From the NCBI GenBank assembly GCA_032622095.1, contig CP136067.1, forward strand, positions 135,659,990 to 135,723,989: a stretch of DNA of 64,000 bases. The letters run 5' to 3'. Source of the stretch: Siphonodentalium dalli (lineage: Eukaryota > Mollusca > Scaphopoda > Gadilida > Siphonodentaliidae). The translations under genes and the position numbers were made by a program. Shown here in pieces: positions 29,786 through 41,380 of the stretch. Within the stretch, counting starts at the first letter, position 1, and each line of letters begins with the position of its first letter. The notes beneath the pieces are model-generated. The model did not search any database. It saw nothing but the letters and a program-made list of their open reading frames with translations, and had not been told where the DNA came from.

Positions 29786-30253
29786 AAGCCCACTTAATTT
29801 TCGAGCCACCAGATCACATTATATAAAATATATGCCATATTATATACCATTTGAATGAGAAAGCTCCAAAACATTGTTTTATCAACTTATCCGGTGTAAT
29901 AATCTGTGAACATGTTGTTTTTGTTGAGTTACCAACATGTTTTTGTCATCCAGGATATGTTGCAAATTTTTTTATTATTTTCAATGGAGGGGGAATAACT
30001 CTATATCTTGAAGATAGATAATAGATTTATTCTCCTTCCAATGAAAATACATCTTTGGTTTGAATTATGTTGCATTCTGGGAGCCGAAACAGGGGGGAAT
30101 CTTTCTATGATTTCAGCTGTTTTCTATTTCTTTATAGGCCTCTTCGTGATGAATTATAGTATTTTAATAATATTTTATGGAATATATTGTTATTAAAATG
30201 TATATCAAGTCACTATAAAAAAATAATCGGTGACTAGAAAATTAAGTGGGTCT
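29786..30253. mobile_element. TTAA-flanked MITE, AAGCCCACTTAATTTTC family
   Basis: Termini AAGCCCACTTAATTTTC and GAAAATTAAGTGGGTCT, with TTAA at 29782-29785 (shared with the previous MITE) and 30254-30257. Other copies: 55020-55463, 60461-60854, and a partial one at 61963. Confidence 0.75.
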
Positions 30254-30257
30254 TTAA

Positions 30258-31000
30258 TGCAAAAGCGCATCCATCTCCTATGTTAAAGGTGGAGACTTTT
30301 TTTCCCTGCATTGTTTATTTATGAGGGTAATAAATAATAATCGGAATGACACGTACTAGCCAGTCAACAAAAGCCTTTGTCTCTAGAGATGGGATATCAT
30401 TTTTAACTGACTGGGAGAATATATTTAGTATAGAAAGAGTTAATCTCTAAAACACATGGGTGGTGCAACCTCATTTTGATTAGGTCTGAGTAGAGTTTGA
30501 GTAAGTAAAATGTGTTGGTATTACCGTATTACTTATATAATGCATGAGTGTTTGAATAAATGAGAGACTGTACAGTCCATTTCAATTAATTGCATATCGC
30601 TTAAATGCATAATTCAAATATTTGCATAAAGATTGCCTGCACCAACCCATTGTAAAAAGACTATTGCATAATCTTCTGTTTTATTGCATACAAACATTGC
30701 CGAAAATATCCTAAAACAAGTTAAAAACCCAACCAAATGGGGAAGCATTGGTTGATTTTTCAATTACCAATGTTCACAGAGCAAATACATTACTGTTAAT
30801 GCATGGTTTAGGTCATACCGGCTAACTTCTGGCAGGCCAATTTCGGGAGATTGAACTTCAGAATTCCTGAAATCTAGATTAAATTCGGGAGATTTTTCTT
30901 ACGACTGTATCTTCAAGTAGGCAATCTTGTATCATGGCATCTGTGGCCGATATTCCATTTATTTCCATTTAGTTATTCATCAAATGTGTTGAATTTGCAG
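30258..31000. other. Intron 10, right part
   Basis: No gene. A degenerate end of the CCCTTTCTATACTAAA TTAA family (30395-30442) and an AT-rich stretch with several TTGCATA motifs (30590-30700). Confidence 0.35.
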
Positions 31001-31148
31001 ACTGGATAAGTTAGTGAGCATCGTTGAGGAGACTCAGGATCAAACACAGGGCATGGAGATGACAGATGACAGTTCATCTCCCGTAAAAAATAATTCCAAC
31101 GATATCAACAAGAGACTTGACGCACTTGACAAAAAACTTGAGGAGCAG
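31001..31148 (+). CDS. TRPM2: TRPM2-like exon 11 (coiled coil, first part)
   Basis: 148 nt, phase 2 to 0, acceptor AATTTGCAG, donor GTATGT. Encodes LDKLVSIVEETQDQ, an acidic/serine linker (TDDSSSPVKNNSN) and DINKRLDALDKKLEEQ. The last has heptad spacing of Leu and matches MEQRLASLEEQ at the start of the TRPM2 tetramerising coiled coil. Confidence 0.9.
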
Positions 31149-33024
31149 GTATGTAGGGTTCATCTGGTACTGGGATTCAGTCCTAAGTTGTTCATGGCCT
31201 GGAACCTATGTCATAATTTTCTCAAAAAATATATGCCTCAGGCAAATTCAGCATTATTTTTTTTTTCTATATTTTCAAAAAATCAGAGGCTCTGCTGAAT
31301 CTAATAGATGCCAAATCCCCCGAGCGGACATAAAGAGTTTAAGCGACAATATTAGCTGCATATTTTATTTATCCATCGTACAAAACATGGCTTTTGTGAG
31401 CTAAATTTTCCTCAGTTTTACATTTGTTACTTTGATGATGCCCTTACATTTATTAGGTCAAGGTAACTAATTAGCATTCGTGACGTGGAAAAACCAGAGT
31501 GCAGCTTAGAGCAAAATAGTTTAGCGGTGAATTATGGACAATAAAAACATTCCAAAATCACAATGACATCATTTTATAGGTCGATTGATGTCCCTAGTTA
31601 CCTGCGCAATCTGCATATGCAATTATGTCATGAAGGTCACCGTAGTACTAACCTAATAAATCTACATTGACATAATAAACATTTATTAGGCAGGTTTATG
31701 TAGGCAATAGAGGTAGTGAGCAGTTGATAAATAGAGGATATCTTGTGTTTTTGAGTGGATACCGAAATATATGTCATGAGTGAGCGAGACAAATGTTTAT
31801 TTAATAAACATTTGTCGCGGTCACGAATGACATATTTTTCGGTATCCATTCAAGAAACACTAGCTATTCTTTGTAAAGAAATTCACCATTTACGACGTTA
31901 AATGATCTCACAATCGTCTTCAATCGATGCATCACTTTTGAAGCCATCAGCTGATCGATGCATGTTCACCCAATGCTACTTCACCATCCGCAGAATATAA
32001 AAATATAGTTCCCATATTCTTCCCTTATTTCCCCCATAAATATGTCGAATTTCAACATAAAATAGATTTGAATTATAACTGTAATATCAGTAAATATAAC
32101 ATAAATTAGAATATATCACAATGGGTTCTTTCTCGTTGTCCTTCTTCAACAGTACAAACCGGAAACAGTATTGGTACACGTAAGTGAATCGGTCGCACGT
32201 GCGAGCTAGTGTGAAAGTATTTTCTTCTATATCCCCGTCTGGGTGATATCGATGTTTATATAAATGCATTTTTTTCTATAATTCACTGTTGAGTATATAA
32301 TAAAGCAAGTTATTAGACTAATGAGCAATCCCAACTACTCATCTCGGATACTGAAAAAAACCCAGCTTTTTAAGGAGATTATGGCATTCAAATTTAACAA
32401 CTTCCAAAGATGGTGATAAAGAGGGTAAATATAGTAATGCTATCCCGCATAGCATTACCAAATTCATCCTCTGGGGACCTCATTCTGCTTTGGCCTCAAT
32501 GTTATGGGAGACCTAGGATCAGATTAAAGTTCCCCAGTTGAAGTTGGTGATCGATGTTCTCCCATTAGTCACCTAGATTATACACTGTGCAGGATAGCGT
32601 CACTAAATTCACCCTCTGGTGGTCCACATTCTGCAAATGTTAGACACACTATTTCAGGCTTGCATTTTGTTTAATAGTAGACAACAGTTTTAAATAGTTT
32701 AAAATGCATGCATCTCTCCTTTCCAGTACCTTTTATAATTATCTTCCTGACAGAAATTCCTATAAGTCTAAAGGGGAATCCTAATCAAAATATTACAAAG
32801 AATGCATTATAAGTAATTTTGGTGGATTAATTGATGGTAACATTGTATGGCATTGACAGCTTGGAGTTTATGTTCAACCGAGTCGTGGTTGCATGAACCT
32901 AGGTTCCAAGCCATCAATGTCACACCATGTGTCAATCCACCACAATAACGTTTATTTTTTATGACAGTCCTGATAAATCATAGCAATTTGACATTTATTC
33001 CGAAGAATGATCAACGAAATGTCA
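31149..33024. other. Intron 11, left part
   Basis: No gene. An inverted repeat at about 31750-31850 (GGATACCGAAATATATGTCA / TGACATATTTTTCGGTATCC around AAATGTTTATTTAATAAACATTT). A diverged hAT-MITE copy of the CACCCTCTGG family lies at about 32440-32665. Confidence 0.4.
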
Positions 33025-33033
33025 AAATCTCCT

Positions 33034-33563
33034 GGGTCCGTGAAGTTAGCACAACATTCAACATTCGTTCAACTTTCGCGTGAAGTTGGCACAACATTCA
33101 ACATTCGTTCAACATTCGAATTTTCTTGTACATAAGTTTTTTTTAACGTGAATGGATTAAGTGGGTCGTATATATAGCACTCCTATCAAAATTAGAGTAT
33201 TCGATACTTCGATGCTCATTTTTGAGCAATTTTAACATTCGATTTTTCTTGTACATAAATTGTTTTAATGTGAATGGATTTAGTGGGTCGTATATATAGC
33301 ACTCCTATCAAAATGAGTATTGGATATTTCGATGCTCATTTTTGAGCAATTTCAATTCCGGGGGAGAGAGGGGGCACATCATATACGCATGATCGGATCG
33401 GGCCCATATATGCAGCCATTGTACCCTGATGGTACTTTAATTCTCCATAGGGCCCACGCCTATCATGTGTGGTTTTCGCTGGCGAATGTTGAATGTTGTG
33501 CCAACTTCACGCGAATGTTGAACGAATGTTGAATGTTGAATGTTGTGCTAACTTCACGGACCC
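33034..33563. mobile_element. Long-TIR element with 9-bp TSD (Mutator-like), 530 bp
   Basis: Terminal inverted repeats of roughly 75 bp begin GGGTCCGTGAAGTTAGCACA and contain repeated AACATTCAACATTCG. A 9-bp target duplication AAATCTCCT lies at 33025-33033 and 33564-33572. Inside, a unit of about 116 bp (TGAATGGATTAAGTGGGTCG...) occurs twice in tandem. Long TIRs plus a 9-bp duplication fit Mutator-like elements. Confidence 0.75.
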
Positions 33564-34091
33564 AAATCTCCTATCTGTTTCTCCATAATGTTGTTCAACG
33601 TAAATGACATCATGAAAAAAGCAGACCAGCGAGAGACAATAAAACAGGTGTCTTGGTTTCCCTTATGTTGATGGCTCCAGACATAAACATGTTATATGTT
33701 GCATGCTCTCTGACCAATCAAAGTCACTGTTTCTTGCTGGAGGTGGAACATTATATTTTGATTTATGTTATCATTTATGAGTGAGTTGAGAACTTTTGGC
33801 AGGCCAATTCTAAAATTCCGATAGAAATGTTAATGGAAGTCGATGTGCCAAAAAAAAAAATGAATCCGAAATTCTTCTAGACTGCGTTTCATACTATCTG
33901 TGCTTTTTATAATATCCAGAGCCAAATCTGAAAATTCAAAGTTCCACGTGTAATTTTAGGTGATAAATTCCCCTCTACTTTATTTACACATATACACTAG
34001 ACTAACATCATCAGAATAAAATTTTGGAAAAATATGGTCTAAAACCATAAGGAGCTTTAAATTTACATGAATTTTTTTTTATACTTTTTAG

Positions 34092-34209
34092 ATGATGTCA
34101 ACTTATCAAGCTTTCACCTGGATCATTGCATCAATACAAGAAAATAAAATGTCTACAACACGAGTAGAATTACCAAAGATGCGAGACATCAAAAGAGAGA
34201 AAGAACAAA
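34092..34209 (+). CDS. TRPM2: TRPM2-like exon 12 (coiled coil, second part)
   Basis: 118 nt, phase 0 to 1, acceptor CTTTTTAG, donor GTGAGT. MMSTYQAFTWIIASIQENK continues the coiled coil directly from ...KKLEEQ (human: VAQTAQALHWIVRTLRASG). A basic linker follows (MRDIKREKEQ). Confidence 0.88.
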
Positions 34210-34283
34210 GTGAGTTTCTTCCAAATTGGCTTCAAAGTCAACTTCAGTCAGTCATAGCGTTCGCACATTCATTATACTAATAT

Positions 34284-34373
34284 ACAGTAATGCCCTAAAT
34301 AATCGACTCCTTAACCACAGCAGAATTATGGTTAAGGAGTCGATTATTTAGGGCATTACGGTATAGCCTTCAA
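34284..34373. mobile_element. Minimal 90-bp TA foldback hairpin
   Basis: TACAGTAATGCCCTAAATAA ... CCTTAACCACAGCAGAATTATGG then directly back through GGTTAAGGAGTCGATTATTT to GCATTACGGTA. It keeps only the outer ~38 bp of each arm of the foldback family. Confidence 0.8.
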
Positions 34374-34393
34374 AATGAATGTTTTGATATGAT

Positions 34394-35491
34394 CAGTGTC
34401 CGCCCTGGCCCGAAATTCTTTGTAGCCATTTTTTAAGTCACTTGTGCAATTTTGTTAGCCACTTTTGAAAAAGTTTCGCCACATATACTGTGGGATAAAT
34501 TAGCACAAGATGCAATACGATATAAACATATATTTACACAAATTTATTAGCACTTATAAGTCATAACAATATACAACATCAACATTAAAATATGCCGCAG
34601 CAGTATATTTCGTTGCTTCGTTTTAATAAGATTCTGGGTAGAAAACGCTTGTTCGCAATCTACAGTTGACACTGGTACACAATACTGAATTGCCGCTGGT
34701 CACAAACGGAACATAATTGTCTATATATCGTCCATGTGCCTTTTGATCCTACACACTTTCCTGATTCCCTTCTTCCTCGTTAATGTTATCATCGCGCATC
34801 GTTTCACACAATCCACCAAACGCTTGGAATGCTTTATGATAATATGCTTATCACATTAACGGCTCAAACAGTTTGGTCAATCTAGGGAGGATCTCCAAGT
34901 CCTCGTCATCAGCGAATCTACTCTTCAAATTATCAACCAGAACAGACGCAAACTTCCTGCAGGCTGACACTGCATCTTGTCTAAGTTTAGTTCCATCTTT
35001 AATTTCGTGTCTGCGAGTCTCATGGTCCCATTCAACACTGTCAACTCCATTAACGTCAATGAAATGTGAGAAGCTATTGAATTGAGCGTATATATGACTT
35101 CACTATTTTGCAATCAGTTTAATACGCCGTAAAATAAAGCCCTTTTGTTACACAAGAAGCCATTTCATAAATCTATGTTTACTCAATTGTGATAGCGTCT
35201 AAAGAATCGACCTTTAAACGACCATTAACTAATTGCCCAGGGCGTGAAACCCTATAGTATAGATAATCGAAAACATCCGCAATATCGTCCTTTTTCGTCA
35301 GCTCTCGCGATTAACGTTAAGTCGTCTTGTGCTGAGCCGGTTAATTTCTTTTGTTTACAATAAATTGTCGTTCAGCCCGCGGACACAAAAAATGCCTGTA
35401 GCCATATTTTTAGCCACCAGCATATTTATTTTAGCCACTTTGTATTTTTTTTTGCAATTTGCTAAAATGGCTAAAGGCAGGGCGAACACTG
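34394..35491. mobile_element. hAT element with transposase remnant, 1098 bp
   Basis: Termini CAGTGTCCGCCCTG and CAGGGCGAACACTG, with an exact 8-bp target duplication GATATGAT at 34386-34393 and 35492-35499. The interior contains minus-strand transposase fragments. Confidence 0.85.
34745..35095 (-). pseudogene. hAT transposase remnant
   Basis: Minus strand reads FSHFIDVNGVDSVEWDHET, DGTKLRQDAVSACRKFASVL and LKSRFADDEDLEILPRLTKL, then a stop. After a frame change come YHKAFQAFGGLCETMRDD and NINEEEGNQESV. The R-F-x-D-D-x-x-L-x-x-L pattern before a 'FEP' segment is familiar from ZNF862/DUF4371-type hAT transposases. Broken, with most of the protein missing. Confidence 0.6.
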
Positions 35492-35688
35492 GATATGATC
35501 CAAACATGCATACCACGACCATGAACATCAATTCAATGGCAACAGTAGGATTTGCTTGATTCAATCTTTTTATTGTATGCTTATCAAATAATTATCGACA
35601 GGTCTGAGTTGATGTAAACATATTTTATTCCAATCCTAATTAAAACATGTAACATATAAGAACATTTAACAAAAGTTTTGACAATATA

Positions 35689-35791
35689 CAGTAATGCCCT
35701 AATTAATCGACTTCTTAACCACAGCAGAATTATGGGTAACTTTTCAGGATTTAGTTGGAAATATGGCTTGTTGCCATTCATCGGAAAGCTC
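35689..35791. mobile_element. TA foldback MITE, left arm only
   Basis: TACAGTAATGCCC to GCCATTCATCGGAAAGCTC. A single arm, immediately upstream of the nested MITE at 35804. Confidence 0.7.
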
Positions 35792-35930
35792 AATGATGAA
35801 CTGTTAACCCTTCCATGACTGGAGCTTCCTGAAATTTTGCGAACACCCTGTGCCAATGCATTCTCTTGTACATGTATATATATATATAAGAGAATACATT
35901 GGCCTAACAATATTCACCTTCACCTTGTAA

Positions 35931-36714
35931 GGGTATATTCATACGCTGGCAAGTTTGCACGGTATGTTTTTGCGGGCATTTCGTCATAGAAAACCACATG
36001 GTGCCAGAATAAGAACGAAAACATCCACATAACATGCATTTTTATCAAAGCTAATGACAGGAGAAGTAAAATTTATGTAGTTCCACTTGTAACGTGCTAC
36101 TGTCATTTGCCTTCACATACCTGTATGATTGATTCTTATGAGATAATTGCATGCTATTTACAGGCAAATTCCAGTAGCATGGCTACAGGTGGAACTACAG
36201 AGATTTTACTTCGCTCGTAGTTAGCTGTGGTACAGTTGCATCTTACAGGGGCGCCGGAAGAGGGGGCAGCTGACCCCCCTGCCCTTGACCAAGTGGGGCG
36301 AGCGGGGGCAGGACTTGCCCTTTTTCTGGAGACAGAAAATGCTTTTTGTGTGTTTAATCTCGTATTTTTATTGCAAAATGTGACTTTTTTGGTCCAAATA
36401 CCACCAATTTCACAAGGAATATTATTTTTTTGTCAATTTTATCACAAAACGGCCATAAAAACCGACAAATACCATTAAAATAGGGATTTTTGCCACAATG
36501 AATTTATGGTTATTTTCCCGAGTTTGCGGAGAAAATGCCCTTTTTTGCAGAAAAGTGCCCTTTTTGTAGGATCTGCCCCCCTGCCCTTGGATGCTTCCGG
36601 CGCCCCTGGCATCTTATATGCTTGTTTCCGTTCATATTCTTGCACCATATCGTTTTATACGACAAAATGCCTGCAACCCATACCGTGCAAACTTGCCAGT
36701 GTATGAACGTACCC
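35931..36714. mobile_element. PIF/Harbinger-like MITE with TAA duplication
   Basis: TIRs GGGTATATTCATACGCTGGC and the complement of GCCAGTGTATGAACGTACCC extend over about 36 bp (including AAGTTTGCACGGTATG). TAA is duplicated at 35928-35930 and 36715-36717. A 3-bp TAA target fits PIF/Harbinger. The short open frames reported here are not genes. Confidence 0.75.
36246..36608. mobile_element. hAT MITE, 363 bp, third nesting level
   Basis: Perfect termini CAGGGGCGCCGGAAG and CTTCCGGCGCCCCTG. Exact 8-bp target duplication GCATCTTA at 36238-36245 and 36609-36616. Sits inside the Harbinger-like MITE. Confidence 0.9.
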
Positions 36715-36812
36715 TAAACCAGTGTATTTATTCTCTTATATATGCGAGGAGAATGCACTAGCACAGGATCTTTAATGCTGCACCAGTGCAGCTTCCATCA
36801 TGAAAGGGTTAA

Positions 36813-37449
36813 AATGATTTTTCTCCTTGAGTGATAATGTAGGATTATATTCACGAGGTCAATTTCACATTTCTCAGGCCAATATTTTGAAAAGCATGCG
36901 CACGTTATTTAAATTAAATTTTTATTTCTGGGGCAAACACTTACAAAGCATTCCACCTCTGTATCAGCTATCTCTGGGTTTAATAATAAAAATAATTTCA
37001 GTTTTTCAATAAAACTTAGTTGATAGATTCCATGTATTTATTTTGTCACAAATCACCCAATACACAAATTATTTGACTGAATTTGCAGATGCATAATAAC
37101 ACATGTTAAACACTTGAATCAACATAGTTACCCATTACAGTAACGATTTAGAAATTTGAATCATGGAAACGGGTCTGTTTGATCTCACTTGTATAAAAAA
37201 ATGTACCACAATTATTTTGAACCAATTAATAATTTTCCCAACAGATTGATCGCGAATAAAAAACATTGCATGCGCGGGTCACGGGACCATGCGCGCAGGT
37301 CTGAGAAATCGGAAATTGTCTTTGTGTAGCCTTATCCTCTATTTTTTTCTTTCATACTGCTAAGATGAGCATTGGTTCATTTATTCTTCATGTAAAATTG
37401 TCTTAAAAATATGTTCCTGTTACAAAAATAATTTATTCAATTCCTGCAG
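36813..37449. other. Intron 12, right part
   Basis: No gene or recognisable repeat; AT-rich with one GC-rich spot near 37270 (GCATGCGCGGGTCACGGG). Confidence 0.35.
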
Positions 37450-37607
37450 AAAGGCTGAAAAAGCTTGAAAAAGAACAAAGGGAAAGAGAACTGGTGCAAA
37501 TGTTGATCGAAAAAAGAATAGAACTGCATGCTTCTTCAAGATCATCACCTTATCATCTGTCGACAGCCATTAGATTCCCTGTACCTGATGACAAGGTTCC
37601 ATGGGAG
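37450..37607 (+). CDS. TRPM2: TRPM2-like exon 13 (linker into NUDT9-H)
   Basis: 158 nt, phase 1 to 0, acceptor TCCTGCAG, donor GTAACA. A charged helix (RLKKLEKEQREREL) leads into SPYHLSTAIRFPVPDDKVPWE. That is the conserved entry to the NUDT9-homology domain (VTRFPVPNEKVPWE in human TRPM2). The exon boundary right after VPWE is kept in phase 0. Confidence 0.93.
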
Positions 37608-37888
37608 GTAACATTTTATTTAGGAATAGTGAACCCTCAGTGAAGGGCTTAATAGAAATAATACAACATTATAAAAACATTGATGAGGTACCATTGAAAC
37701 GCTTCTCCACTATGAAGGAAAAAACTTTCTTTGAAAGATGGACACTTTTAAATTCTCTATTCACAACAAGTCACACTGTTCTGGTGCTTAGTCGAGGTAG
37801 TGACTCTACACTGCTCAGATGCTTCCCTTAGACTAAATCAAATTTATATGAAGTTCTCATTTCTATTTTTTGTTATTGAAATGTGTAG

Positions 37889-37999
37889 AAAGAAACTGCT
37901 CGCACGTTGGTAAGTGGTTACAGGAGCTGGTCACATCCAGTCTCATTTGTAACAAAAGAGACATGGCCAATACAGAATCTTGTCCCCATTGAAGAAAAG
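37889..37999 (+). CDS. TRPM2: TRPM2-like exon 14 (NUDT9-H N-terminal lobe)
   Basis: 37 codons, phase 0 to 0, acceptor AATGTGTAG, donor GTACGC. Encodes KETARTLVSGYRSWSHPVSF and ETWPIQNLVPIEEK. In the corresponding place human TRPM2 has the short WETEFLIYDPPFYTA segment; longer forms are normal in invertebrate NUDT9-like domains. Supported mainly by open phase, splice sites and its position between two certain exons. Confidence 0.8.
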
Positions 38000-38476
38000 G
38001 TACGCAGTTTTCTACACTCATAAACTAAATAGATAAAGCCCACAAAGCGAATAATTGAAACTGACCTTTTAATTATAAATCTTTTCAATTTTTGTAACTT
38101 TTGCAAAATATTTTTAATTTTGTATGATAAGACATGTCCATAATTTCTTTTTGCCAAATTGTTTCAAGTGTAGCCAATGATCACCAAATATAAAGTGAAT
38201 TGACCATGACCTCTTTGAAAATTTTCTGGCAATATACCATACTTAAGATCTCTTTTAACACGTATTTATTTTTCATTGTCTGATTATTGTATAACGTGAC
38301 CTATACACAATGGGATTGTGCAAATAAATATCACACACCATTTATCGCTAATTCAGCCTGATTTAGCCACCAATGTCATGAGCCAAGGATAAGCTCACAA
38401 TAGTCATCCAAATTGGTTTAGATATAAATTTTTAGATGGATTAAGATGAAGATATTTTTAATTTTCTGCATTTCAG
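38000..38476. other. Intron 14
   Basis: No gene or repeat recognised between exons 14 and 15. Confidence 0.4.
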
Positions 38477-38571
38477 ATAAGTTACCCTGAGTATGAGCCA
38501 ATCAGGTATACAGATCCCGCAATTCTGACAGAGAAGGCCAGTTATATTGACGAAATTGATATTATTAAACT
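38477..38571 (+). CDS. TRPM2: TRPM2-like exon 15 (NUDT9-H)
   Basis: 95 nt, phase 0 to 2, acceptor ATTTCAG, donor GTAAGT. Encodes ISYPEYEPIRYTDPAILTEK and ASYIDEIDIIKL. The hydrophobic and aromatic pattern resembles the Y-x-P-x-x-Y-T-x-P element of NUDT9 proteins. The last two bases plus the first base of exon 16 complete a Leu codon. Confidence 0.82.
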
Positions 38572-38635
38572 GTAAGTTTATGTAGAACTATAAAAATCAG
38601 ATTTCTTGTGCAATTTTGCCATCTTATATATTATT

Positions 38636-40000
38636 AGCTCAACTTACTTTGTAAGTTTGAGCTATTGCCATGGGTTGGCGTCCGTCATCCGTGTGTCTGT
38701 GTGTCCGTCAACAATTTCCTTTGGCGCGGGCTACAGGTCGTACCTTTGGTCTGATCTTTATGAAATTTGTCATGAATGTTGACATTGACATGTAGATGGG
38801 AACGAGTCATTTTGAGGTCATTGGGCCAAAAAACATGGCCGCCAGCAGCCATCTTAGATTTTACTCTTTGCATGACTAAATCATTTGGCACAGGCTACAG
38901 GTCGTACCTTTGGTCAGATCATTATGAGATCTGTCATGGCTGTTGACATGTAGATGGGAACGAATCATTTTGGGGTCATTCGGCCAAAAAACATGGCCGC
39001 TGGCGGACATCATGGATTTCAAAATTAAATCCATTGGCGCGGGCCACAGGTCGTACTATTCGTCTGATCATCATGAAATTTGTCATGGATGTTAATATTG
39101 ACATATAGATGGGAACGAGTCATTTTGGGGTCGTTCAGCCAAAAAACATGGCCGCCAGCAGCCATATTGGATTTTACTCTTTGCATGACTAAATCCTTTG
39201 GCACAGGCTACAGGTCGTACCTTTGGTCAGATCATTATGAGATCTGTCATGGCTGTTGACATTGACATGTAGATGGGAACGTGTCATTTTGGGGTGATTT
39301 GGCCAAAAAACATGGCCGCTGGCGGACATCTTGGATTTCACAATTAAATCCATTGCGCGGGCTACAGGTCGTAGCTTTGGTCGGATCTTCATGAAATTTG
39401 TCATGGATGTTAACAATGACATGTAGATGGGAACGAGTCCTTTTGGGGTCATTCCGCCAAAAAACATGGCCACTGGTGGCTATCTTGGATTTCAAAATTA
39501 AATCCATTGGCGCGGGCTACAGGTCATACTATTCGTCTGATCATCATGAAATTTGTCATGGATGTTAATATTGACATGTAGATGGGAACGAGTCATTTTG
39601 GGGTCGTTCGGCCAAAAAACATGGCCGCCAGCTGCCATATTGGATTTTACTCTTTGCATGACTAAATCCTTTGGCGCGGGCTACAGGTCGTAGCTTTGGT
39701 CGGATCTTCATGAAATTTGTCATGGATGTTAACAATGACATGTAGATGGGAACGAGTCCTTTTGGGGTAATTCGGCCAAAAAACATGGCCGCCAGCAGCC
39801 ATTTTAGAATTTACTCTTTGCATCACTAAATCCTTTGGCACACCATACTCACCACATCCCTGATCCGATCATCATGGAACTTGTCATGAATGTTGATATT
39901 GACATGTTCATCTTGTCTTACTTAGACATTTCAATTAACACCTTTCCTATTCCTCCATTTACTGTCAACCATTCAATTATTCCCCTACATAAGTTGAGCT
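38636..40000. mobile_element. TIR element filled with ~165-bp tandem units
   Basis: Bounded by perfect 11-bp inverted termini AGCTCAACTTA / TAAGTTGAGCT. Internal units repeat GCGCGGGCTACAGGTCGTAC, GACATGTAGATGGGAACGAG and GGCCAAAAAACATGGCCGCC. Units come in two alternating flavours (CCATTGGCGCGG versus CCTTTGGCGCGG). A second independent copy lies at 49823-51106. No gene; the minus-strand frames are repeat artefacts. Confidence 0.7.
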
Positions 40001-40054
40001 ACAGTGTCATTGACACTTTCATTGTCCACCGACCCAACGGGTTCGGAGGACTAT

Positions 40055-40580
40055 TATAATCAGCCTGTGCGTGCGTGCGTCCGTCCGTCCGTCCATCCGT
40101 CCGTGCATCTGAGGTTTCCGGATGATAACTTTAGTTAGAGTGAACCAAATTAAATTAAATTTGGTATGTGGGTTTACTAGCAGAGAAGACAGGTCAAGTT
40201 CGAATTCTGGTTCCGTCCGCCAATTTTCACCAGAGTTATGCCCCTTTTTTGACTTAGAATTTGACCGTCTGTTAACATTTTTGGTTTCCGACCGATAACT
40301 TCAGTTTGGATTATTTGATCTGAACCAAAGTTGGTATGTGTCTTTCTCCCAGCAAAACACAGGTCAAGTTCGAATTCGGGTTCTGCCCGCCAATTTTCAC
40401 CGTAGTTATGTCCCTTTTTGACTTAGAATTTTTGCCAATTTGAGGTTTCGGGATGATAACTTTAGTAAATGTGTACTGAATGAAATTAAATTTGGTATGT
40501 AGGTTTACTAGCACTAAAGACAGGTTTTTATGCGCAAACAACGGTCGTATCAAGCCGATGCTTAGAGGCGGACATGAGGT
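40055..40580. repeat. (GTCC)n-linked GATAACTTTAG repeat
   Basis: A CGTCCGTCCGTCCGTCC microsatellite followed by three diverged units of GGATGATAACTTTAGT ... AATTTGGTATGTG ... CCAATTTTCACCAGAGTTAT. Related fragments at 7210-7350 and 51190-51345. Confidence 0.6.
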
Positions 40581-41020
40581 CTACGGACCTTTTATTTATT
40601 TTTCCTTTTACATGCATGTAATATCTATATCATATTTAGCCACATCAGATTTATTTATATCAACCAATAATCATGTATGCAGAGTTATCAATAGTCACAA
40701 ATACAAACTTTTCCACTCAAAACTTTTCATCAGGGCAAAACTGGGGACTGTATTAGTTATTATAGTCTACTTGTAAAACCTGGCCATGCATTTTGGTCAT
40801 TTTAGTTAGGTCTTGTAATTTACTTCAATGAATATGCTGAGGTGAAGACTGATGAGAATATACATACCAAAAATGATTAAGTGATTCATCTAGTTTACAC
40901 AGCCGTCAGTTGCCAAAAATTTGCATCACGATACATCGCATCGTGATAGTAAAATTATGATTTGCATCATGAAGGTTTGAATCATTGCAGCCCTACATAT
41001 TATCTGAACATTTTCAATGG
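40581..41020. other. Intron 15, unassigned stretch
   Basis: No gene. 40905-40995 contains a hairpin-like AAATTTGCATCACGATACAT / ATGATTTGCATCATGAAGG piece similar to sequence near 12725-12815. Confidence 0.3.
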
Positions 41021-41380
41021 GATGACTACTCATCAATGATGCTTTAGTATAGAGAGAGTTAATAAGATGACTACTCATCAATGATGCTTTAGTATAGAGA
41101 GAGTTAATAAGATGACTACTCATCAATGATGCTTTAGTATAGAGAGAGTTAATAAAATAACTACTCATCAATGATGCTTTAGTATAGAGAGAGTTAATAA
41201 TATAACTACTCATCAATGATGCTTTAGTATAGAGAGAGTTAATAAGATGACTACTCATCAATGATGGTTTAGTATAGAGAGAGTTAATAAGATGACTACT
41301 CATCAATGATGCTTTAGTATAGAGAGAGTTAATAAGATGACTACTCATCAATGATGCTTTAGTATATAAAGGGTTAATGG
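41021..41380. repeat. 45-bp tandem repeat, 8 copies
   Basis: The unit GATGACTACTCATCAATGAT + GCTTTAGTATAGAGAGAGTTAATAA recurs at exactly 45 bp (41021, 41066, 41111, 41156, 41201, 41246, 41291, 41336). It is the right end of the CCCTTTCTATACTAAA TTAA MITE amplified in tandem, and ends in a good TAAAGGGTTAA. Because 45 is divisible by 3, a 152-codon minus-strand frame appears; it is an artefact. Confidence 0.9.

Larger units (their letters stand above)
35804..36812. mobile_element. Double-hairpin TTAA MITE hosting two nested insertions
   Basis: Outer element: TTAACCCTTCCATGACTGGA (left) to CATCATGAAAGGGTTAA (right). It has the hairpin cassette at 35853-35905 and a shortened one at 36718-36765. 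At the spacer CTTGTAA|GCCAGTG it carries the 784-bp element 35931-36714. Confidence 0.8.

Noticed and set aside
36227-36717. Overlapping frames rich in Pro/Cys
   Set aside because: Fully inside the nested hAT and Harbinger-like MITEs.
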